Positions 20,660 through 29,390 of a DNA stretch of 64,000 nucleotides are shown here, one piece after another. The first letter of the stretch is position 1. Each line of letters opens with the position of its first letter. The translations under genes and the position numbers were made by a program. The stretch is taken from assembly GCA_028641055.1 (NCBI GenBank), contig CM054059.1, forward strand, positions 438,187,095-438,251,094, in the 5' to 3' direction. The stretch is from Alopecurus myosuroides (lineage: Eukaryota; Streptophyta; Magnoliopsida; Poales; Poaceae). The notes below the pieces were generated by a model. That model was not told the DNA's origin and did not search any database. It worked only from the letters and a program-made list of their open reading frames with translations.

Positions 20660-23600
20660 TTTCTCCGCCAACCCGGAGCCAATAATGGCTACGCGGTCGG
20701 GGAACTCAGGGTCGACCTGAATCTTCTTCGTCTCCTTGGCAGCTTGGAAAGCAGTGCCCTGCTGGGTACTCGGCACACCTTGTGCGCTAGCTTGCGCGGA
20801 ATGAGCCATGGCCACCACCTCGTACATCTTCTTCTTCTCGGCAGCAATCACCATTGACTCCGCCAACTGGGAACCAGCAGAGGCACACTCAATGGATTTC
20901 TTGTAATCTCCCGAGATGGTGATGATGCCATTGGGACCAGGGATCTTCATCTTCAGATAAGCCACATGGGTGGAGGCCATGAACTTGCTCAGAGCAGGCC
21001 TGCCGAGTAGAGCGTGATATGGGCTTTGATGGTCCACCACCTCGAACTGCAGGCGCTCTGTGCGACAATTCTCCCGAGTACCGAATAGCACATCAATCCA
21101 TACTCGGCCAATCGGGTTGCACGAGATCCCGGGCACAATGCCATGGAAGGTGGTCTTGCTGGGCAGCATCATGTTCTCGGCCAGGCCAAGCTTCTCGAGT
21201 GTGTCCTTATACACAATGTTGATGCTGCTGCCGTTGTCGATCAGCACCTTGCTGAACCTCACATTCTTCACGGGACCCAGGAAGGTAGGATCCAGCACCA
21301 AGGCATAGCTACCCGGATTGGGCATCACCCTGGGATGATCTACTCGGGACCACCGGATCTCCTTGTCGCACCAGTACATGTAGTGAGGAACAGCAGGAAT
21401 CACTTCATTGACCTCCATGGCCCGCCTGTGCTGCGACTGCTTGTCGTCAGGCTCAGAAGTGAAGATCATGTAGCTCTCGTGGTGCTCTTGGTACTGATTT
21501 GAGCCATTGCCCCCATTGTTACCATTGTTGTTGTTGCCCTGGTAGTTGTTGTTGTTGCCTCTGTTGTTGTTGTTGTTGCGGTTGTAGTTGTTGTTGTTGT
21601 TGTTGCGGTATCTCTCATTGTTGAAGTACTGGTTGGCTCCTAAAGCCACCTGGTTGACGTTTTCTCTTCTCGGGTACACTGGCGGCCGAGCTGCGGGTGC
21701 ACGAGCAGGCTGCACATTGTCATTGGCATTGGCTGCTGGCAGGGGAGGAGGAGGAGGCAAGCCATCACTCTTGATTGCCTCCCACCACTCGCACTGCCGA
21801 GTAGTGTGGTTCGCAGGCCTCGACGGATGGTGGGTGTGAAAGCTGCATGGGCCATCCTTCATGTCATCGAAGACAAACTTCTTCGGCTGCTCGGAGTTCC
21901 CGCTACCCGACTGAGAGGTGCGAAATGGCTTCTTGTTGCCTTGGCCCTGGTTCTGGTTCTGCCCGTAGGCTCCAGCAGGTTTCTGCCTTTGGCCACCACT
22001 GCCTCCAATATTCACTGCATTCACCTCCTCGGGATCATACCGATTGTCTACTCGGCGCTTGTTGCGGAACTCGTTGCGCTTGCTGCTGTTGAAGTTTCTT
22101 CTCGGCTCAGAGGAGTCCATCAGTGGCTGAGTAGGATCTCCGAGTGCGTACTGATCCGCAATCTTGATGGTCTCGGCCAGGGTGTTCGGCATCTCTCTTT
22201 GCAATCTCTGCCAAAGCATGCTGCCATGTCGGCAACCCTGCGCAAACCAAGTGATGGCCTGAGCTTCATTCACACCCTCACAAGTGTTCCTCAAGGTGCT
22301 CCACCGAGTAAGATACTCGCGGTCCGTCTCGTCTTCTCGCTGCCTGCAGGCTGACAGCTGCTGGGGCCTATTCGGCCTCTTGTATGTGCTCGTGAAGTTG
22401 CTGATGAAGGCATCCGAGAAGTCCAGCCAGCAGTTAATGCTGTTCTTGGGCAAGTTGTTGAGCCAAGTACGGGCTGGACCCTCTAGCATCTGCGGCACAT
22501 AGCGCACCGCCCATCTCCTGTTACCATTCGCGATGTGGACCGCGGTAACATAATCATTGAGCCAATCTTCAGGTTTGGTGCTGCCATTGTAGCTCTTGGT
22601 GCCCCTTGCAAGCTGGAAACCCTTCACGGAAGGCTCGTTCATGATGCGCGGGCCAAAGCACTCGGGGCCAGGGGGACCCGTGCTCTCCAGCCGCGCCGAC
22701 AAGCTGATACGGTCCAGCTGGTGCCTTGCATCTCCAGGCGCCAGCACCCGGTCACCAACACGATCACGAATATCATAGCCAGCCATCTCCATGGCCGAGT
22801 TGCCGTCATCATACCTGTCCACCTGCACCGCTGCAGGTTGCTCCACCGGGTTGACGACTGGCGCCACAGCGCGCGGCTGCTGCCTCTGCCGAGTAGGCTG
22901 AGCTGCGGGTTGCCGAGAAGTACCCGGATGCGCGGCTTCTCGGACACGGCTTTGAGCTTGATGGGCTTGAGAGCCTGCTCTTGCAGCATTGTGTTCCTGC
23001 CCGGGCTGCTGCGGCACAGCAATCTGTTTCGCGGCAGCAGCCGGGTCATACACCTGCATCTGCCTGTCTCTGCCCGAGCGGCCGCTGCGGCTCTTCTCGC
23101 GGCTGGGATGCGGAGATGAGGCCTGATCGTTAGATCTAGCCGCGTGCGAATGCACCATCTGCGAAGCCCCAGCCCCCGGATTGGCCTTCTGGAACTCCTC
23201 GTTCTGCCTAGCAGCTTCCAACACTAACTCATTGAGCCTCTCTTGCTGCCTAACACGCGCATCGCCGTCTAGGCGAGGCAACTCGGCAGCTACAGCCTCT
23301 GCAGCTCTAAGGGTTTTGGCGGGTGTACTGTATCTGGGCCTGGTGGAGGTGTTTGCGGTGGCGGACTGAGCGGGAGCCTCTACGACTGTTGCCATTTCGG
23401 CACCAAGATTACGCCGAGTAGCACCTACTCTGCTAGGCCTCCTAACAATCGGCGTGAAACCGTGAGCCCTGTTGTACTCGAGCTGATCTAGACTCAGCTC
23501 TAACCTCACCTTGTCCAACTCCGCCTGCTCGGCAAGCAGCTCCAAGCGTTGCCGCTCGAGCTGCTCCCTCATGGCCAGGAGCTCGATGTCGGTGGGGGTT

Positions 23601-24124
23601 GGCATGCCAAGCCGCGTAGCAGACGCGGGAATGGCCGCAGACGTGGAAGGCGGCATGTTGCTCTCCTTCTCGTAGGGCCGGTGTACCCTGCCACCAGCCG
23701 GTACGTCCACCTCCTCGACGACGGCCGCAGCGCCAGTAGCGGCTGCGCCAGCGTTTGCCGCCAAGCCCGTCACCAGCACCTCAGCGCAGTTCGCAGAGCA
23801 AGACGCGGGCCTTCCGCGAGCAGCGATCACCGCGGGAGGATCCTCCGCGTCATGCACCAGCTCGGGGTAGGCGCTGTTGGCGACGGTGGCGACGTAGACG
23901 AGGTGAGAGCCGAAGGAGACCACCGAGCCGCCCTCCGGCATGGCCTTGCCGCCGAAACAGCCGGCGTTGTCGGTGACGAAGTCGAAGGAGCCGAATCTGT
24001 GGACAAGGCCACAAACCACGCGCTCCGCTGAAGAAGATCCCGTCCGAACAGAAACTCCAGCCAGCGCCACTGCTTGCCCCACGGTGGGCGCCAACTGTCG
24101 TGGTGGTGTCACGGCAGATGCCAT
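20660..24124 (-). CDS. A1 gag-protease polyprotein (intact)
   Basis: The frame is open from the 5' LTR to the UAG at 20657. A start at ATG 24124 (MASAVTPPRQ) lies in the LTR, and an upstream in-frame ATG at 24220 is also downstream of the likely start site, so the true start is undecided. Order: leader translated through the primer site (QLAPTVG), Ala-rich segment, coiled coil (ELLAMREQLERQRLELL), basic Arg/Ser region, Retrotrans_gag-type capsid core (PEDWLNDYVTAVHIANG...RTWLNNLP), an atypical Cys/His knuckle (CSFH...HTTRQC), an Asn-rich tract, then an aspartic protease with VLIDNGSSINIV. The protein would assemble the particle and cleave the polyprotein in the cytoplasm. Confidence 0.9.
21498..21622 (-). 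repeat. AAC-rich tract encoding an Asn-rich Gag segment (A1)
   Basis: The plus strand is rich in GTT/TTG triplets. On the coding strand this gives runs of 4-5 Asn broken by Tyr, Arg, Gly and Gln, between the Gag knuckle and the protease. A2 has a longer version at about 47018-47144. Confidence 0.9.
24076..24093 (-). other. A1 primer binding site
   Basis: On the element strand TGGCGCCCACCGTGGGGC, two nucleotides inside the 5' LTR. The TGGCGCC start is the complement of a tRNA 3' end with ...GGCGCCA. I do not assign the tRNA firmly. A2 is identical (49588-49605). Confidence 0.85.
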
Positions 24125-24995
24125 AGGATGGCTAAAGATGTGGGAACGATGGACGCTGGAGGTATTCGGGGAGGGATCACGCGACGAGTAGACGCGTGAG
24201 GTAAGAACAACACACTGCAAACACCACGATCTACCCAGGTTCAGGGCCCTCGTGAGGAGGTAAAACCCCTACTCCTGCCTCTCTATATGTATTATGATGT
24301 TTCTCCGAGTAGTCACAGTACAAATGGTATCTCTACCGAGTAGCTTCTCACTCTTCTCCGAGCAGAGCTAGGTCAAGAACTTAGGGTTTCTAGGGTTTTA
24401 GCCTGTACCGAATGAGCATGCCTCGCGCAGGAGGCGGCTGGGCACCTTATATACACGATGCCCAGCCGGATACGTCCAAACGAGGACAAATGTCGACATA
24501 GTGTGCACACCGTCCTTCTTCCGGGTTCCCGCTGACAGCTTTGGTTCCTAACCTTGGCTTCATCCGGAAAGTCGTTGGGCAAAACTAGGGGACAGACTGC
24601 TATCACTGTACCTAGGCACAGAGTAGGCCCCCCTTATCCTGCCACAGCCTGCTTCCATGCTGTCACTGTCAGGCAGGCCGGCCCCATATGAACAGTAGTT
24701 CGGATGCTGCCAAGTACGGACCCAGGATACGCGGGATCCTGTGTCAGAACGGCTCCTTTGACTTTCTGGCCCGAGTAGGTTCCCGCCAATTGTTCCCGCC
24801 AATTGTACTCGGGCCAACTCTTCTACTCGACTGGATAGAACTTGCTTGATTTATCCTTCTGGTCATCTTGAGGTGAGACCGAGTAGCGGTCGACCGGGTA
24901 GCGAGTACCAGGTAGTCGGCTACTCGACCAAACCTCTCTTCTGTAAGCTGCCTTTACCACTTGTCTTTACCCTACTCGGGGGTAACCCCCCGACA
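24096..24995 (-). repeat. A1 5' LTR (900 bp)
   Basis: Same length as 9716-10615 and, by eye, identical except at 24267 and 24317. The element-strand start is at 24995. The TATA box on the minus strand is at 24447-24453 inside the 10-bp inverted repeat 24435-24468, so the genomic RNA should begin about 30 nt further left. ATGs in frame with gag lie at 24220 and 24124 within this LTR. Confidence 0.95.
24435..24468 (-). promoter_or_regulatory. A1 genomic promoter: TATA box in inverted repeat
   Basis: Functional-position copy of the element at 10055-10088, with 10-bp arms at 24435-24444 and 24459-24468. The inverted repeat covers the TATA box and the approach to the expected start site. Confidence 0.6.
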
Positions 24996-25000
24996 CTCAG
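24996..25000. other. A1 target-site duplication, right copy (CTCAG)
   Basis: Pairs with 9711-9715; the E1 antisense exon resumes immediately after it. Confidence 0.95.
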
Positions 25001-26255
25001 TCAGAGTCCAGGGCAAAGACTGCTATCCAGTTTGCACTGGCGCACGGAGTCGCAGGCTTGGAGGAGGCGTACTCGAACCTTCCTGTCGACGCTGCTACAG
25101 GCAAAAAGGTAGCACTTCATCCTTTCGGCGATCCAGCTAGAGTGCTTGCCCGGAACTTGTCCGATTTGCTTGCCCGTGCTAGTCGTAGGGGGCACACTGC
25201 TGCGAGTGGCAGCACATCTGCAGCTCCTTAGGATAGTTTCTCCGTAGTTTGTGCTTTTGATGTAATGAACCTTGGGATGTATTCCTGTATTCTGCTTTTA
25301 ATTGAAATGTTGTTTTGATATCTTGAGATGCTTCCTGTGATTGAGTTGTCATGAGTTCTCCCGATGGGAGTAGCCCCCGAGCACCTGTCGAATAGGTGGT
25401 GTTATTTCTCGAATGGAGCATCTTATTCCTTAACTGTCTTTTATCTTTCCAGGTAACTGGAGTTCTCGCGGAGTCCTCGAGTGGGTCCGCTGCCCGAGTA
25501 GATCCTCTTGTTGCTGCTGTTGCCACCTTTGCCGGTCTTCGTGACCGCGTTGCGGATGGTGGGCGCAAACTAAAGATTTTGCGCGGGGTGGCGGATGTGG
25601 CCAAGTCCAAACAAAAACTTGCGATTGAACGTGAGCAGTTTGTGATGGATGAGTTGGCGGTTGTTGCTAGGGATTTGCTCTGTAAGTATCTCAGCCCCCT
25701 GACTTTCTGTATCTGCTATCATCCTTTGATCATGTGCCTTTCTTTGCAGTTGTTCAGCCAGATGACAGGAGTTAGAAACAGTGGGTGGAGAACCATATTC
25801 TTCACGAAACCGGTAGTTCAAAGCCCCATGCAAATAACTTTTGGTCTGATCGTAGTCGAGGCTTTGTGCTTGCTACCTTGAAGTATCAAGTAATCCAGGC
25901 CAAGATGCTCGTGAGTTCTTTCCACGAGATTTTGATTGCTGTGAACTCCGCTTTTTATCCATTGGAGAGGGGTCCAGAAGTTTGTAGCTATCTCCTCAGA
26001 ACTTTCGGGCGAGAAGGAGAAATCCGCGAGTGTGTCCGTAATCAGATGATCTGTGGTGCGGTAGTGGCGCTCTCCTTCGTCCGATTGTGGCATCCAGAGG
26101 TGAATTTCAACTCTGTGGCTATGCTTCCTGATGGCCGAGTCGATATGTCCCCTCATTATAGTGTTGTTCGGCCTGCCGCAGAGGAGATTATTCGATTGAC
26201 CTCGGAAGAAGTGGATTGGGTGTTAGCCGAGGAAAACACTCGTCGCCATATGTAA
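25001..26255 (+). pseudogene. E1 antisense gene (aORF), second part
   Basis: Continues the exon cut at 9715 (AKTAIQFALAHGV...TGKK). After GKK the frame either runs on to a stop near 25231 or splices at 25108 to an exon beginning 25453. E2 keeps both options, so two isoforms or two genes are possible. Exon 25453-25681 encodes a helical segment (ADVAKSKQKLA). Exon 25750-26255 encodes the C-terminal domain (SFHEILIAVNSAFYPLERGPEV, then CGAVVALSFVRLWHPEVNF). Intron sequence at 25360-25380 carries the GTAGCCCCCGAG motif. The gene is inactive because of the exon 1 lesions and the A1 insertion. Confidence 0.6.
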
Positions 26256-26540
26256 TCATAGGATGTGTGTATCCTGTATATTTGCTCAAAACTTTGTAAG
26301 GTGTCTACCTTGTGTGTAACATTGTGTATATGAAATTATTCCTGTTGTGCTAAGTTTAGGCGTAGCCCCCGTGTATTTTCGGGGTGTGTACCTGTTTTTT
26401 AGCACATAGGGATAGATATTGCGAGTAGCTATGGTTGAAGAACCATGTATATTAATTGAAATGACTGAGAAGTCATGTATTTCGGGCTACAAGATGGCTA
26501 GTATAGCCTTATTTGTATGAGTAAGGTAAATCTAGGGATA
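26256..26540. other. E1 space between convergent antisense gene and pol
   Basis: No gene. It contains GCGTAGCCCCCGTG (about 26361), a PPT-like word, followed by TTTTCGGGG, which can pair with it. The homologous stretch in E2 is 34070-34347. Confidence 0.5.
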
Positions 26541-27760
26541 GAATTTGCGGAGGTGTGCAACATTCCATGGGTTGGAGTAGATGCCACCAGTCGTCGGGTT
26601 CTATAGTCGATAGGCACCACCTGGGATAACTTCGTGTATTATGAAGGGTCCTTCCCATGGTGGTTCGAGCTTATGTCCTTCTTTCTGCTTGAGCGTAGCA
26701 CCAAATCTCCCACCGCGAAGGCTCTGTGGCGTATTCGGCGACTGTGATAATTTCGCAACGACTGTTGGTATACTGCGGATCTTGCGAGTGCAATGTCGCG
26801 TATTTCGTCGAGTGCATCCATATCGTCTGCGAGTGCCTTGTTAGAGGTTTCTACGCTGTAAGCAACGACCCGTGGGACGCTGAATCTGACGTCTTCGGGA
26901 AGAACTGCTTCAGCCCCGTATACCATGAAAAATGGTGTGTAATTTGTGGATTGATTGGGAGTTGTGCGGAGGCTCCATAGCACGGAGGATAGCTATTCTT
27001 CACAGTGTCCTGCTGCTGGATGTAGGCGTTCGAGTAGTCGTTTCTTGATGCCAGTCGAAACTAATCCGTTGGATCGTTTGACTTGGCCGTTGGTTTGCGG
27101 GTGAGCCACTGAAGCGGAATTGAAGATGATTCCCTTTTCCTCGCAAAATTGATGTGTTTCCTTTGCCGTGAAGTTGCTGCCATTGTCGGTGATGATGTTG
27201 TGTGGTACGCCAAATCTACAGACGATGGAATCGAGGAATTTGACAGCGCATTGGGCGCTAGCCGAGGTTACTGGCATTGCTTCGATCCACTTCGTAAATT
27301 TGTCGACTGCCACCAGCAAGTGTGTGTATCCACCGGGTGTAGACTTGCGTAATGGCCCTACCATGTCCAGCCCCCATTGTGCAAAGGGCCAGGCGATAGG
27401 TATCATATGCAACTCTGTAGCGGGAGCGTGAGGTTTGGGTGCGAATCGCTGGCAAGCGTTGCACCCGTCGACCAATTCCTTTGCGTCTCGGGCCGCTGTA
27501 AGTCAGTAAAATCCTGCTCGAAAAGCTTTGCCCACGATTGCTTTCCAACTGGCGTGATGTCCGCAATCTCCTTGGTGTATGTCTCGTAGTAATTTCTTGC
27601 CATCTTCGGGTGCTATGCATCTTTGCAGTATGCCTGAGATGCTCTGCTTGTATAACTCGCCGTTGAGTACCCGAAAAGATTTGCTGCGTCTAACTATTTG
27701 TCGAGCCTCACGAGGGTCTGCTGGGAGCTGTTTGGCGGACAAATAGTCGAGATATTTCTG
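26541..27760 (-). pseudogene. E1 integrase (3' part of pol), broken
   Basis: Matches E2 integrase from the HHCC finger (GDCGHHASWKAI) through the DDE core (GLDMVGPL, ITDNGSNF, TNGQVKRSNG; the last has Lys where the Glu of the usual QVERSNG stands) to the C-terminus. Frames break near 26985, 27476-27502 and elsewhere. It ends abruptly at 27760 after the codons for QKYLDYL; RNase H and RT are absent here and an E2 antisense exon follows. The catalytic Glu change plus stops make it dead. Confidence 0.8.
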
Positions 27761-27766
27761 AGATGA
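27749..27766. other. E1/E2 deletion junction
   Basis: Left of about 27760 is minus-strand E pol (TATTTCTG, as at 51000). Right of it is plus-strand aORF exon/intron sequence (GATGATGAGTAAGT, compare 8383-8404). No LTR lies between, so E2's 3' LTR, its first aORF exons and about 370 bp of the neighbouring pol are missing. The word GATAT or GATGATG may have served as microhomology. Confidence 0.7.
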
Positions 27767-27872
27767 TGAGTAAGTCTTTCTCCTCGTTCTTAGTCGAACG
27801 TTTTCCTTTGCATCTATGTTGACGCTTTGTCTTTTGTTGCAGCCTGCAAACCATTAGTCCTCGCAGGTACGC
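27767..27872 (+). pseudogene. E2 antisense gene, surviving 5' scrap
   Basis: A few codons and an intron with donor GAG|GTAAGT-like sequence near 27770 and acceptor TTGTTGCAG at about 27842. The next exon (from 27843) is cut by T1 at 27872 and resumes at 31635. It aligns with E1 8383-8500. Confidence 0.5.
27868..27872. other. T1 target-site duplication, left copy (TACGC)
   Basis: TACGC also follows T1 at 31630-31634. The antisense exon is continuous once T1 and one copy are removed. Confidence 0.85.
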
Positions 27873-28189
27873 TGTAACACCCGGGGGATTTTCCCCCAAT
27901 TAGATTTGGTTGTTTTTCTTTTCGCATTGCATTGCATCATATGCATTGCACTTTGTTTTCAAAATCATTTAAAAATTCAAACCAATTTAAAAATTCACCC
28001 AAAATTCAATCAAATTCAAATTAGCAAATATTCTAAAGATTTCAAAACAAAAGTTTGTGCAACTGGGCATCTTAAATGCTGATTGCATAGAAATTGGTTT
28101 CACAATTTTTGGAGTTTCAAAACCCCTCAAAATAACCTTTCTTCTCTCCCTTTTCTCTCTTACAAAAAAAGGGAAAAAAAGAATAAAAA

Positions 28190-29390
28190 GAACTGCTGGG
28201 GGAGGCAGGCCCAAAAGCCCACCTACGACCCCGAGCGCCCACCCCACAACTCTTTCTCCTCCATCCGTACAGGCACGAGGTGGACGTGCCCCCCCTCATG
28301 TCGCTTTCAACACGCAGAGCCGCCCCCTCCTCACCTGCTCCCCTCCTTTCCCCTCCTTTATCTACCCCTCCTCCAAGCCGAAACCCTAGCCTCTCCTCTT
28401 CCCTCTCCCTCCTGTCGCCGCCATCCTCTTTCTTCCCCTCTGTTTCCCCTCTGTCTGAATTTTTGAACCGGAGCAGGCCCTCCATGCCCGGGAGTTTGAG
28501 GCCATGGCGCCGCCGCTACGATCGTCGACGGGCCTCGGTTCTGGCGGGAATGGAACCGGGGCACATCCATCTTCCGCGGCTCTTCCTCGGCGTGGACGGA
28601 GGGCCACCAGGAGCCCCGCACCGTAGCCGTTTGCCGCCGCCCTTCTTCAGCCGTCAGGGTTCGTCGCACGGCAGCAGCGCGTCCAGCGCGCCTCCTTCCT
28701 CCACTTCTGCGTCGAAGAAAACCCCTCCCCCTCGGTGAGCACCGCCTCCGGATCTTCCCCTACCTCCTCCCCTTGCTCTGTGAGCTCACCATCGTGTGAG
28801 CATCTTCTCCGGTGGTCCTGTCCGCCATGACAGTCAACTCGGGATCGAGGTGCTGGCGTTTTTCCGTCACGGCCTCTCTGTCCCTTGGCCGCACCACCCG
28901 CACGGGCACTGCACCCCCCTTCACACGCACGCAGGAACGTCCGCGCACCCGGATGCGACCGCCAGCACCCGTCGTTGCCTTGTTTCTCCACGGCGGTCAC
29001 AGCAGTGCAAGTCTGAAACTTGCCCCGTTAATATTCAGTTAGCCGAGGAGGAAACGCCACAAAAAGCTTCAGTCGTTGTTGCAATCACAAACCGGGTGTT
29101 GGCGCAGTGGCGCTGTTCCTTTGCACGGTGCCGCGAGGTGCGGGTTCGAGTCCCCCCTCCGCGCCTTTCTTTTTCAGAATTACCGCGGGGTGCTGGCCCA
29201 CCCGTCATACACCCTGGACGCCACCTCACGCTGCACCCGCCACGCCAGTACCTGCGTGGCAATTGTCCCCACGCGTCGGTGATCCAGGGTCGCAGCACGT
29301 CAGATGTGGATCTGGCCCCAGATCTGGATCCGCAAACTTGCACACAAGCCACTGGCTTTTTACAGAAAGGTCCCTGACATTCAAATGCAC
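28190..29390 (+). other. GC-rich, first-exon-like module of T1
   Basis: It contains a CT-rich leader with GAAACCCTAG (28379-28388), as in many grass 5' UTRs, then GC-rich sequence with an ATG at 28503 and open frames of 100-190 codons on both strands. None shows a recognisable domain. T2 has a module in the same place (61500-62480), sharing motifs such as GGAGGCAGGCCCAA, ATTCAGTTA, GGCCCACCCGTC and GATCTGG but otherwise strongly diverged. It may be the LTR promoter/leader region or captured host sequence. Confidence 0.5.
29093..29163 (+). other. tRNA-like segment with pol III A and B boxes in T1
   Basis: TGGCGCAGTGG (29100-29110) is a perfect A box (TRGCNNAGTGG) and GGTTCGAGTCC (29143-29153) a perfect B box (GGTTCGANTCC), 43 nt apart as in tRNAs. 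The D arm GCGC-AGTG-GCGC is perfect and the T stem has four of five pairs. The acceptor and anticodon stems are poor, so this is not a working tRNA. It is tRNA-derived or a pol III promoter. Confidence 0.6.

Larger units (their letters stand above)
9716..24995 (-). mobile_element. A1: complete, young Ty3/gypsy (Tat-like) element, 15,280 bp
   Basis: Two 900-bp LTRs (9716-10615 and 24096-24995), both TGTCG...CGACA, a 5-bp TSD (CTCAG), a primer binding site next to the right LTR and a polypurine tract next to the left LTR. Gag-pol reads right to left. An antisense spliced gene occupies 11323-16430. By eye the LTRs differ at only two positions (9887 T vs 24267 C; 9937 G vs 24317 A). With the commonly used grass LTR rate of 1.3e-8 per site per year this is roughly 0.1 million years. 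Gag-protease and RT-integrase are open from end to end apart from the family's conserved UAG, so A1 may encode a working gag-pol. Confidence 0.95.

Noticed and set aside
29093..29163. A functional tRNA gene
   Set aside because: A and B boxes and D arm fit, but acceptor and anticodon stems do not pair well, and it sits inside a repeat.
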